A DNA stretch of 5,606 bases from Gemmatimonadota bacterium (GCA_003221985.1 QHUQ01000267.1:1-5606), one strand, 5' to 3'. Positions 1 through 5,606 are shown, counted from the first letter of the stretch. Program-made: numbers and translations. Notes: generated from the sequence alone by a model not told the origin.

Positions 1-1060
1 CCTGGGCGCCGCGGTGGCGCCGCCAATAGTGATCGAGGAAGTGATTCGCCAACACCGGGATGTCCTCGGCGCGGTCGCGCAACGTCGGGACACGAATCGG
101 GACCACGCGCAGGCGGTAGTACAGATCCTCACGCATGCCGCCTGATCGAACGGCCGCTTCCGGGTCGCCGTTCGTGGCGGCGATAAAGCGCACGTTGACG
201 ACCGCGTCTGTCTCCTCGCTGCCGACGCGGCGCACCACGCCATCCTGGATGACGCGCAGGAGTTTTGCCTGGATTGGCTTCGACATCTCGATCAATTCGT
301 CGAGGAACATCGTGCCGCCGTTGGCGGCTTCGAGCAGCCCGGGTTTGTCGCGGACCGCTCCGGTGAAGGCGCCCTTCACGTGCCCGAACATTTCGGACTC
401 GAGCAGCGTCTCGGGGAGCGCAGCGCAATTCACCGCAACCAGCGGCCGGCTCGCTCGGCGACTTTGGCGGTGAATGAACTGCGCGATCATTTCTTTGCCG
501 CTGCCGCTCTCGCCGGTGATGAAGACCGATGCATCTGTCGTGGCGACGCGCCGCGCCAGGGCGATCGCCTCGCGGAAGGTGGGCGCCGAGCCCATGCCGA
601 CAGCTTCGTCCGCTCCGACCGTGGCGCCGGCGCGGAGCGCCTGCGTCTCGCGCCCCACGTGGACCGTATGCGCGGCCCGGCCCACCAGCACCTGCAGCTG
701 GCTCCCAGTGAACGGCTTTGGCAGGTAATCCCACGCGCCGGCGCGCAGCGTCTCAAGCGCGGTTTCGACCGTTGGTTTGCCGGTAATCACGATGACGATC
801 GCGTCCGGATTCGTGTCGCGCGCCGCGCCCAGCAGCTGCATGCCCGCCGCCCCGCTCATGTACAAGTCGACCAGGACGATATCGAACGTGCGACGCTGCA
901 GAGTTTGGAGCGCTTCTTCCCCGCGGCTACATACGTCGACCTGGTACCCTTCGAACCGGAGCGCCGTCGCACAACTGTCGCGCAGCGTGTGTTCGTCATC
1001 GACCACAAGAATCCGCACGCTCGCCTTCATCGCATGGTTCAGCGGAAGGAGGTGCGACAT
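1..1060 (-). CDS. NtrC-family sigma-54-dependent response regulator, C-terminus cut by window edge
   Basis: This is a two-component response regulator that should activate sigma-54 RNA polymerase by ATP hydrolysis when phosphorylated. The reading frame is open from ATG at 1060 to base 1, giving 353 residues. The receiver domain (about 15-130) has the acidic pair D21-D22, phospho-acceptor D65 in IVLVD, T93 and K115 in DYLPKPF. The AAA+ domain (about 152-353) has Walker A GESGSGKE at 183-190, the sigma-54-contacting GAFTGA loop at 230-235, Walker B GTMFLDE at 249-255, sensor I around FIAATN at 292-297 and the arginine-finger region REDLYYRL at 310-317. All hallmark residues are intact. The C-terminal Fis-type HTH would lie beyond the left edge. 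The start is uncertain: ATG at 1030 gives a compact MKASVRILVVDDE start, in-frame ATGs at 1135 and 1156 would add a proline-rich extension, and none has a strong Shine-Dalgarno. The gene is divergent from the export-like gene. The family call is firm; the regulon is unknown. Confidence 0.95.
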   Translation of the reverse strand, partial: MSHLLPLNHAMKASVRILVVDDEHTLRDSCATALRFEGYQVDVCSRGEEALQTLQRRTFDIVLVDLYMSGAAGMQLLGAARDTNPDAIVIVITGKPTVETALETLRAGAWDYLPKPFTGSQLQVLVGRAAHTVHVGRETQALRAGATVGADEAVGMGSAPTFREAIALARRVATTDASVFITGESGSGKEMIAQFIHRQSRRASRPLVAVNCAALPETLLESEMFGHVKGAFTGAVRDKPGLLEAANGGTMFLDELIEMSKPIQAKLLRVIQDGVVRRVGSEETDAVVNVRFIAATNGDPEAAVRSGGMREDLYYRLRVVPIRVPTLRDRAEDIPVLANHFLDHYWRRHRGAQ

Positions 1061-1132
1061 GTCGCGTCCGTCAAACGGCGTGGCGGCGCGTCGAGGGGGG
1101 GCCGACAGACGTTCGAGTGTACTTGGGGGGTG

Positions 1133-1149
1133 CATTGGCGGCTGCAATG
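1133..1149. promoter_or_regulatory. Inverted repeat CATTG-N7-CAATG, possible operator
   Basis: Two 5-bp arms (CATTG at 1133-1137, CAATG at 1145-1149) flank a 7-base spacer. The repeat lies about 73 bases upstream of the assigned start of the sigma-54 regulator and overlaps the alternative ATG at 1135. Dyads of this size bind dimeric HTH proteins, so autoregulation is possible, but arms this short also occur by chance. Confidence 0.25.
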
Positions 1150-1193
1150 TTAGCATCTCCCTGTCATGGTCGTCCAGCCCCTCGCGGCCCACT

Positions 1194-1220
1194 GTTGCAC
1201 GCCACCGGCGGTCATGCAAC
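1194..1220. promoter_or_regulatory. Inverted repeat GTTGCA-N15-TGCAAC with inner CGCC/GGCG stem
   Basis: The outer arms GTTGCA (1194-1199) and TGCAAC (1215-1220) are perfect complements. Directly inside the left arm, CGCC (1200-1203) pairs with GGCG (1207-1210) across a 3-base loop, leaving GTCA unpaired on the right. The repeat sits about 200 bases upstream of the export-like gene and about 134 bases upstream of the regulator start, a normal distance for an enhancer-type site of an NtrC-family activator. It could instead be an RNA hairpin. Its function is inferred from position and symmetry only. Confidence 0.35.
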
Positions 1221-1421
1221 CTCTGCACCTCGCCCGCCTCAGACAACTCGTTGCTCGCGCGACGTTTCCTTGGCACGGCCGCACGCCCCCGCCGGAATCG
1301 CAGAAGAATGCTCACAAGCTTGTTACATCGCTGCTGCGGTGGGGCGCTGCTGGTCGCGGACCGGTGGACGTGCGCGGTCCAGCGCCACGGCCTCAAACTT
1401 GAATCACGACCCACTGTGTTG

Positions 1422-1520
1422 ATGGTCTTTACCAAAGTCACTGCCGCGACGGCGGCTGCTCTGGCGTTCGCTCCACTCGCCGCCCTCCCGGGGCGCACTT
1501 GGGCGCAACAGCCGTCCGGG
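1422..1520 (+). other. Orphan signal peptide, frame-separated N-terminus of the export-like protein
   Basis: ATG at 1422 opens a typical Sec signal peptide: a short basic start (MVFTK), a hydrophobic Ala/Leu core at residues 6-22, then a cleavage-type ending TWAQQ near residues 27-31. Its own frame continues to a stop at 1643 but turns into arginine-rich sequence unlike any protein family I know. Skipping a single base around 1519-1521 would join it to the frame of the polysaccharide-export-like domain, passing through a Gly/Ala-rich stretch and KSPEQQ before LTDTF. The simplest reading is that this is the true start of that gene, separated by a frameshift or a frame-changing deletion. Tandem starts GTG, TTG and ATG occur at 1416-1424. 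No Shine-Dalgarno is seen. Confidence 0.65.
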
Positions 1521-1557
1521 TGGCGGAGGCGCGGCGGCCAAGTCACCGGAGCAGCAA

Positions 1558-2049
1558 TTGACCGATACGTTCACGGTCAACGGCGCGCAGGAGTTGACTC
1601 TCCCGCTCCTGGGCCTCGTGCCCCTGCGCGGGGTGTTGCGTAGTGAGCTGGAGACCTACCTGACAACTCAAATCGCCACTCGGATCCGGAACCCGGAGGT
1701 GCACGCTCGGGCGCTCATCAGCGTCGCGGTGTCGGGTGGCGTTCAGAAGCCGGGCTTCTATGCCGTGCCGCCTGATGCCCTCGTAACGGCGGTGATCACC
1801 GCCGCAGGCGGTGGAAGTAAGGAAGGGAAGGTAACGAACGTGAGGATCGTGCACGACGGGAACACCGTATGGAAAGGCAAAGCCCTGCAGCGAGCGATTG
1901 CCGAGGGCAGGACCCTCGATGATTTACAGGTTCAGCCGGGAGACGAGATCGCCGTGGGGCAGCGGTCATCGGTGGTCGAGGGCCTCCGATTGGCGGCACT
2001 GATCCTCAGCATCCCCGTCGCCGTTCTCACGATCAACCACCGCTTCTAG
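1558..2049 (+). CDS. Polysaccharide export (Wza/SLBB-like) domain protein, N-terminally disrupted
   Basis: The 163-residue translation resembles small polysaccharide biosynthesis/export proteins that, in the wider family, form or assist outer-membrane exopolysaccharide channels. LTDTFTVNGAQELTLPLLG (residues 1-19) and the following LRSELETYL...IRNPEV match the second half of the Poly_export domain. VSGGVQKPGFYAVPPD (about 57-72) then TAAGG matches the start of an SLBB domain, and VQPGDEIAVGQRS (about 125-137) its end. A C-terminal hydrophobic helix follows (about 143-159). The usual N-terminal PGD-containing strand is absent in every frame upstream. The only start in this frame is TTG at 1558, without a ribosome-binding site, while a signal peptide lies in another frame at 1422. 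The gene is therefore probably frameshifted and partly deleted, and may be a pseudogene unless the break is a sequencing error. It converges on the minus-strand gene ending at 2055. Confidence 0.75.
   Translation: MTDTFTVNGAQELTLPLLGLVPLRGVLRSELETYLTTQIATRIRNPEVHARALISVAVSGGVQKPGFYAVPPDALVTAVITAAGGGSKEGKVTNVRIVHDGNTVWKGKALQRAIAEGRTLDDLQVQPGDEIAVGQRSSVVEGLRLAALILSIPVAVLTINHRF
1787..1804. repeat. 18-bp perfect palindrome inside the export-like gene
   Basis: CGGCGGTGATCACCGCCG equals its own reverse complement over all 18 bases. It codes for the TAVITAA stretch at the start of a family-typical helix, so coding constraint plus high GC may explain it. It could also form a loop-less cruciform or bind a dimeric protein. 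There is no U-tract, so it is not a terminator. Confidence 0.5.
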
Positions 2050-2054
2050 CTCCC

Positions 2055-2525
2055 TTAACGCACCCTGAAGGCGATCCCGACGCGGGTCGTCCGGGCGACT
2101 GTGATCGCCTCAGCGGCGAACGCCGCGGCGAGCCACCAAGGACGCGCCCGCCGGGGCAACACGGCTGCAACGCTGAGCGTCGTTACTGCGGCCACGGCGG
2201 TGTACGTGTTGATCTGACCCAGACCGGGCCGGCGGCCGAGCAATGGATTCGTCTCCCGAAAGCCGTCCCATCCCTGCTTGGCGAGCGAACGGGTCTGCGC
2301 GGCGTCCACCCACAATGTGGCCACGAACGCGCTCGCGAGCGCGACGTCGGTCCGGCTCCAGCCGGGAGCGAGGTATCCCAGCTTGGGGAGCGGCACCGAC
2401 CAGTGCAGCCGGAGCTGTGGGATGGGGGACGCGGTGGCAGAGGCAGGCACGCGCTGGGCCGACGCCTGACGAGCTCCCGCGCAGGCGAGAGTGACCATCA
2501 AACCGAGCGTGACGGAGTGTGCCAC
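2055..2525 (-). CDS. Small membrane protein with signal peptide, unknown function
   Basis: This 156-residue protein starts at GTG 2525. A Sec-type signal peptide covers about residues 1-23, with an ASA-Q cleavage-like site. After a linker rich in Pro and Leu come three hydrophobic segments at about 60-75, 107-123 and 129-145. Between the first and second lie DAAQTRSLA (74-82) and ETNPLLGRRP (91-100), then INTYTA (105-110). The pattern of an Asp and QTR at the end of the first helix, then E-x-NP-LLG, recalls small membrane proteins scattered across many bacteria that I know only as uncharacterised. No catalytic motif is recognised. The frame upstream has no alternative start nearby, and no clear Shine-Dalgarno is visible. 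It lies 94 bases downstream of the degenerate receiver gene on the same strand and could be co-transcribed. Its 3' end meets the export-like gene tail to tail with 5 bases between. Confidence 0.75.
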   Translation of the reverse strand: MAHSVTLGLMVTLACAGARQASAQRVPASATASPIPQLRLHWSVPLPKLGYLAPGWSRTDVALASAFVATLWVDAAQTRSLAKQGWDGFRETNPLLGRRPGLGQINTYTAVAAVTTLSVAAVLPRRARPWWLAAAFAAEAITVARTTRVGIAFRVR

Positions 2526-2619
2526 GCCGGTTGTTCGCGCAAGGGCAGTGCCAGGCGCGGCGTGGTGAAACGTGCCCCTCAGCCCGCCGAAGTGTCAGCG
2601 AGCCGTGGCAAACTTGAGT

Positions 2620-3414
2620 CTACACGCTATATGCCTGGATCCAGCCGTTCTGCGAATCGGCACGGGCGCGCCGCAGCGCGCTCTCCGCCTGCGACATGAG
2701 CGTCGCTACGTCCTGTGGTCCAGCACCAAGATCAGACACGGCATGGCAGCCCGCTCGAATCCGTACCCGCGGCACCGGTGGGATGCTGGGGGTATGCGGA
2801 TCCACGACAATCGCTGCGGCGAGGCGCTCTGCGAGGCGGCGCGACTGCGAAGCATCGGTGTCGGTGGCGACAACGGCGAACGCGTTCGTACTCAACCGCC
2901 CGATCGCATCCGAACGCCGGGCCGCGGACCGCAGGGCCACGGCCACGCGGTGGAGCAGCCACAACGGGAGACCGTCTGCTTCCGGCGCCGCCTCCGGCGC
3001 CGCCTCGATTTCGGGGACGAGGAGGACGCAGCAGAGGGACGAGTGTCGGCGCGCTGCCTGGGCGGCGAGCTCCTCAGCCCGACGCATGAGGCCGACGTTG
3101 GCATGCAGGGCCGCGAGGCGGTCTCGCCTAGTCGGCCGCCGCGGCAACGACAGGAGGAGCGGTGTGCTGGGGGAAATCAGGATCTGTTCGGTGAGTTCGC
3201 GGCACAGCTCGTAGCTGTCCCCATCCGGGAGTTGCTCAACGACGATGATCGCGTCTGGCGGATTACTGCGGATGCGTGCGAGCGTTTGCGCGCGATTGTA
3301 CGTCTTGTGGACCACATATCCGAGCGGCGCAAGAATGCTCGCGAGTGATCGGCTCGTCCATTCGTGCGTGCTAGCGATGAGAACGTTGACAGGGCGCGCC
3401 GCCGGCGTTTGCAT
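2620..3414 (-). CDS. Degenerate receiver fused to a GGDEF-like remnant
   Basis: The protein is 264 residues from ATG 3414, preceded by AAAGGA about 10 bases upstream; a frame extension to 3570 has no family resemblance. Residues 10-100 follow a receiver fold (NVLIAST, SLASILAPLGYVV, DAIIVVEQLPDGDSYELCREL, TPLLLSLP). The acidic pair is replaced (STHE), the phospho-acceptor Asp is Glu60, and no KP-type lysine is found. Residues 107-255 resemble a diguanylate-cyclase-like domain: NVGLMRRAEELAAQAARR, then SDAIGRLSTNAFAVVA where STNAF (175-179) occupies the GGDEF position, then RVRIRAGCHAV and SQAESALRRARA. The catalytic GGDEF residues are gone, so cyclic-di-GMP synthesis is not expected. The end of the receiver and the start of the GGDEF-like part seem fused with roughly 50 residues missing around 102-108. 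A likely role is a non-enzymatic protein-interaction or pseudo-receiver regulator. It is divergent from the kinase gene at 3760. An EAAP-EAAP repeat lies at about 138-147. Confidence 0.8.
   Translation of the reverse strand: MQTPAARPVNVLIASTHEWTSRSLASILAPLGYVVHKTYNRAQTLARIRSNPPDAIIVVEQLPDGDSYELCRELTEQILISPSTPLLLSLPRRPTRRDRLAALHANVGLMRRAEELAAQAARRHSSLCCVLLVPEIEAAPEAAPEADGLPLWLLHRVAVALRSAARRSDAIGRLSTNAFAVVATDTDASQSRRLAERLAAAIVVDPHTPSIPPVPRVRIRAGCHAVSDLGAGPQDVATLMSQAESALRRARADSQNGWIQAYSV
2981..3004. repeat. 12-bp unit in two tandem copies
   Basis: The unit TCCGGCGCCGCC is repeated exactly at 2981-2992 and 2993-3004 inside the degenerate receiver gene. On the minus strand each copy encodes GAAP-type residues, giving EAAPEAAPEA in a linker between secondary-structure elements. 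The repeat preserves the frame, so it is a typical slippage-prone linker. Confidence 0.7.
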
Positions 3415-3759
3415 TGGATACCGGTCCTTTAGAAGACTGCTGTCTACGGGGTTTGTGTGCACGCACGCACTCAGCAAATTACACTCTGCAGGATGCGTGC
3501 GCGCCCTCCCCGCGGTAACATGGCGAGCCGCAACAGATTGCCACGCTATTCGCGAGCGCCATGGCGTCAAACTGATGTATTCAGGTTACAGCGCTGTACA
3601 CCCCACCATACGATTTCCGATCACATCCTGTCTGTTGGCTGATAATCCCGGGCGGTGACTGTCGCCATACTGTATTTACCCAACCAGACCAGGGTGTTTG
3701 GAGAGCTAGCGAGTTCCCTAGGTCGATGTAGTTTTGGCTTGCCCATTACCCTGCGTCTG
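3415..3759. other. Divergent intergenic region upstream of degenerate receiver and first kinase
   Basis: I see no supported gene in these 345 bases. It appears less GC-rich than its flanks, as expected of promoter DNA. It contains a 12-bp palindrome (3587-3598) and a small GCAC triplicate (3459-3470). An in-frame GTG at 3655 could extend the kinase by 35 residues, but the extension has no counterpart in the paralogous kinase. No promoter hexamers stand out with good spacing. Confidence 0.55.
3587..3598. promoter_or_regulatory. Perfect 12-bp palindrome TACAGCGCTGTA, possible operator
   Basis: TACAGCGCTGTA is fully self-complementary. It lies in the divergent gap about 180 bases upstream of the degenerate receiver start, and its centre is about 167 bases upstream of the preferred kinase start (about 62 from the alternative GTG at 3655). 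It could serve a dimeric regulator acting on one or both genes. Function is inferred only from symmetry and position. Confidence 0.35.
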
Positions 3760-4947
3760 ATGACAGCTCACTCAGTAGCCCCGGGGGTGTCCCTGAGGTC
3801 CTCGGAGCCCGATACGATGTCGCTCGCGCACAACAGGCGCCTTGGGTTGGTCGGCATCCCTCCGGTGATTCAACAGCTCGCCGCCCGCGAAGTCCTCGCG
3901 CAATATAGCGGGGACCTCGGCCATCCCACGCCCGCGCAAGTCGCAGAGGTTCTGGTCATCGTCGTGGCCAGCGTTTTGGAGACGCAGATCACACGCCCCA
4001 TCGTGATCGACGCGCGAGCACAGTCGAGCCTCGGCCGGCGGCTCCTGACGTTGATTCGTGAGTCGGTGATGCGGAGCTGGAACGATCACGGCATCGCCGT
4101 GACCGAGTTACCGGTGCTCCTGCTCGCGATCGAGCAAGTGCGCGAGGCGATGGCGAGCGATGCCGCCGAGACGTTTGCCGCAGAGCTCGGCGGTCCCGAT
4201 AGCCTGAACCTGCTGGTGGAAGTAGCGCACGACATGCATTCGCCACTCGCTTCCATCCTTTTTCTCGCTGATACGCTCCAGCGCGGCGGGAGCGGGCCTG
4301 TGACCGACATGCAGCACCGGCAACTTGGGTTGATTTGTACTGCGGCGTTGGGATTGAGCACGGTCGGAAGCGACATCATCGACTTCGCGCGCAGCGAGAA
4401 GCTGTTGGAGCCGGCCCCGGTCCCATTCTCGGTCACGGCCGTGCTCGAGGCGGTCCGCGACATCGTGCGGCCGATGGCCGAAGTGAAGCAGCTCACCGTA
4501 CGAATCGAGCCGCCGAAAGTCGATGAGCGGCTCGGTCATCCCGTTGCGCTGCGGCGCGTCCTGCTCAATCTCACGACGAACGCGCTGAAGTTCACCGAGC
4601 AGGGGACCGTCAACATCACGGCGCGCGAAACGAGACAGGGATGGCTGGAGTTCGCGGTGCGCGACAGCGGTCGTGGCATCGATGCGGCAGCGATGCCGAC
4701 GCTCTTCCATCCAGTACGCGTCGCTCCACAGCGCGACCCCGACGAAAGGCGCGGCAACAAGCTGTTCTCGAACACCGGCCTCGGACTCATGATCTGCCGG
4801 AAGCTCGCCGGGGCGATGGGTTCGCAGCTGCGCGTGGAGACCCAGCTCGGGCGCGGGACGCGGTTCTTCTTCGAGCTGGAATTGCCGGAGTGCCCCTCGC
4901 GTCGCAACAGCGACCCCCAGCGAAGCAAGGCGACATCCGCGGCCTAG
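3760..4947 (+). CDS. Soluble sensor histidine kinase, first of two tandem paralogs
   Basis: This is a complete HisKA plus HATPase_c kinase expected to autophosphorylate a His and pass phosphate to a response regulator. The product is 395 residues from ATG 3760. That start was chosen because the paralog at 5119 begins at a similar point; GTG 3655 is an alternative, and neither has a good Shine-Dalgarno. Residues 29-150 form a mainly helical N-terminal domain that I cannot name. The dimerisation/phosphoacceptor segment carries VEVAHDMHSPL, with H157 the predicted phosphorylation site. The ATPase domain has the N-box RRVLLNLTTNALKFT (265-279, N270 and N274), G1 DSGRGI (302-307), an F-box-like LFHPV (315-319) and G2 NTGLGL (338-343), then the RVETQLGRGTRFFFELELP end. 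No transmembrane helix or signal peptide is seen, so the protein is probably cytoplasmic. No cognate intact receiver is adjacent; the nearest neighbour upstream is a degenerate one. Confidence 0.92.
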   Translation: MTAHSVAPGVSLRSSEPDTMSLAHNRRLGLVGIPPVIQQLAAREVLAQYSGDLGHPTPAQVAEVLVIVVASVLETQITRPIVIDARAQSSLGRRLLTLIRESVMRSWNDHGIAVTELPVLLLAIEQVREAMASDAAETFAAELGGPDSLNLLVEVAHDMHSPLASILFLADTLQRGGSGPVTDMQHRQLGLICTAALGLSTVGSDIIDFARSEKLLEPAPVPFSVTAVLEAVRDIVRPMAEVKQLTVRIEPPKVDERLGHPVALRRVLLNLTTNALKFTEQGTVNITARETRQGWLEFAVRDSGRGIDAAAMPTLFHPVRVAPQRDPDERRGNKLFSNTGLGLMICRKLAGAMGSQLRVETQLGRGTRFFFELELPECPSRRNSDPQRSKATSAA

Positions 4948-5118
4948 CAGCCAGGCGTCCAATCTTTGGAATTAGATCTTCCGGTTGAGCGGCAATGATT
5001 CTCTGGCTCGATGGTTGCCGCGTCGGCGTCGCGCACATTCTTGGCAAACGGGTGTAGTACACTACCCGTGGCTCGCAACTTTCCTAAGCTACTTGACCTT
5101 TAACCCGCCCCGACAACC
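4948..5118. other. Intergenic spacer between tandem kinases
   Basis: These 171 bases carry no gene. A TCCAA/TTGGA mini-dyad (4958-4970) follows the first kinase but has neither a long stem nor a T-tract, so no intrinsic terminator is called. A compound inverted repeat near 5048-5069 precedes the second kinase. The spacer length suggests that the second kinase may have its own promoter. Confidence 0.5.
5048..5069. promoter_or_regulatory. Compound inverted repeat upstream of second kinase
   Basis: Two overlapping symmetries occur here. ACGGGT (5048-5053) pairs with ACCCGT (5064-5069) across 10 bases, and inside them GTGTA (5052-5056) pairs with TACAC (5058-5062) around a single G. The centre lies about 60 bases before ATG 5119, a normal operator position. 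There is no T-tract, which argues against a terminator for the first kinase. The binding protein is unknown. Confidence 0.4.
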
Positions 5119-5606
5119 ATGACCGTGCTACCAGTCTCAGCTGAGCTCAGCCGGACGCCTGTATCGCGCACCTCGCGCCGGGGGCTCGTGAGTATCCCGT
5201 CAGCCGTACAGGAAATCGCGCTTCGCAGAGTCATCGCGAGAAGGGAGGAGTTTGGCGATCCGTTGCCGGCCGAGGTCACAGGGACCCTGCTCATCGTCGT
5301 GGCCAGCGTCATGGAGAACCAGCTCACACCGGGAGCGGTTGTCGACGCCCGCGCGCAAACGGACATCGGGCGGCGACTGATCGAGGTCATTCGGGAAGAG
5401 GTGACACAGTGCTGGAGAGTGCACGGGATCCACGAGACCGACCTGCCCATGCTGCTCCTCGCCATCGAGCGCGTGCGCGAGGCGGTCGCGAACGGAGATG
5501 CCGAGTCATTTGCGACGAGCCTCGGCAGCAACGACGGCGTGAGCCTGCTGGTCGAAGTGGCGCACGACATGCATTCGCCACTCAATTCTATCCTATTTCT
5601 CGCGGA
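5119..5606 (+). CDS. Sensor histidine kinase, second tandem paralog, truncated by window edge
   Basis: The first 162 residues of a kinase are visible from ATG 5119; the frame is open to the right edge. Residues 22-148 match the unnamed N-terminal domain of the preceding kinase, including LIVVASVMENQLT, VDARAQ, IGRRL and LLLAIERVREA. The segment VEVAHDMHSPLNSILFLA (145-162) contains the predicted phosphoacceptor H149. By hand alignment, about 83 of roughly 142 positions from GLV to the edge are identical to the first kinase, with one single-residue gap. Sequences before GLV differ in length and are not conserved. The ATPase domain should lie beyond the window. No signal peptide or membrane helix is seen. 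The gene most likely arose by tandem duplication followed by divergence. No Shine-Dalgarno is apparent upstream. Confidence 0.9.
   Translation, partial: MTVLPVSAELSRTPVSRTSRRGLVSIPSAVQEIALRRVIARREEFGDPLPAEVTGTLLIVVASVMENQLTPGAVVDARAQTDIGRRLIEVIREEVTQCWRVHGIHETDLPMLLLAIERVREAVANGDAESFATSLGSNDGVSLLVEVAHDMHSPLNSILFLA

Larger units (their letters stand above)
1061..1421. other. Divergent intergenic region between sigma-54 regulator and export-like gene
   Basis: No credible gene is seen in these 361 bases. The open frames crossing it are antisense or out-of-frame extensions with arginine-rich, low-complexity translations. It holds two inverted repeats, listed separately, and must contain the promoters of both flanking genes. 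I found no confident sigma-70 or sigma-54 promoter. In-frame ATGs on the minus strand at 1135 and 1156 could extend the regulator into its first part. Confidence 0.6.

Noticed and set aside
380..1153. Long plus-strand open frame opposite the sigma-54 regulator, with overlapping ones at 135-473 and 777-1421
   Set aside because: These are antisense to a firmly identified gene; the translations are Arg/Ala/Pro-rich with no family resemblance, as usual for high-GC shadow frames.
1271..1286. TGGCAC followed by a GC-rich stretch, resembling a sigma-54 -24 element ahead of the export-like gene
   Set aside because: The -24 half is good, but at the required spacing the -12 position reads CACG rather than TTGC, and the nearest GC is one base off.
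2572..3348. Plus-strand open frame opposite the degenerate receiver gene
   Set aside because: The minus-strand frame shows receiver and GGDEF-like sequence patterns, whereas this one is arginine-rich and matches nothing recognisable.
3459..3470. GCAC tandem repeated three times
   Set aside because: It is too short to be a meaningful repeat array; no CRISPR-like spacing is seen here or elsewhere in the window.
3521..3545. Minus-strand TGGCAA ... TTGC, a possible sigma-54 promoter for the degenerate receiver gene
   Set aside because: GG and GC are separated by 9 rather than 10 bases, and sigma-54 promoters are sensitive to this spacing.
4108..4962. Minus-strand open frame opposite the first histidine kinase
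   Set aside because: The plus strand carries all kinase motifs; the antisense translation is compositionally biased and has no domain signature.
4958..4970. TCCAA-TCT-TTGGA hairpin after the first kinase as a terminator
   Set aside because: The 5-bp AT-containing stem has no following T-tract, so it is too weak to call as an intrinsic terminator.

Overview
The window is GC-rich bacterial DNA holding six recognisable genes, mostly signal-transduction genes next to an exopolysaccharide-export relic. The gene styles suggest Gemmatimonadota or a related soil phylum: a small polysaccharide-export protein ending in one hydrophobic helix, a receiver fused to a degenerate GGDEF-like domain, and histidine kinases with an AHDMHSPL-type H-box. 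That placement rests on remembered family resemblance, not on a search, and is only moderately secure.

Layout. Bases 1-1060 (minus strand, cut by the left edge) encode an NtrC-type sigma-54-dependent response regulator with intact receiver and AAA+ motifs. A 361-base divergent gap with two inverted repeats follows. From 1422 (plus strand) there is a signal peptide in one frame and, in another frame, a polysaccharide-export-like domain (1558-2049) that lacks its usual N-terminal PGD segment. It looks like a frameshifted and partly deleted gene. Five bases further on, convergent on the minus strand, is a small three-helix membrane protein with a signal peptide (2055-2525). Upstream of it in the same orientation is a degenerate receiver/GGDEF-like protein (2620-3414). 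A 345-base divergent gap with a perfect 12-bp palindrome leads to a complete soluble histidine kinase (3760-4947). A second, paralogous kinase follows after 171 bases (5119 to the right edge, truncated).

How they may work together. The sigma-54 regulator is transcribed divergently from the export relic and could have controlled an exopolysaccharide locus, but no convincing -24/-12 promoter was found. The two tandem kinases share an unrecognised N-terminal helical domain and have no transmembrane sensor, so they probably read a cytoplasmic cue. The nearby degenerate receiver lacks the phosphorylatable Asp (it has Glu) and the GGDEF catalytic residues, so it is unlikely to be a conventional phosphorylated partner. 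Two of the six genes (export protein, degenerate receiver) show signs of internal deletion, which suggests an accessory region under relaxed selection.
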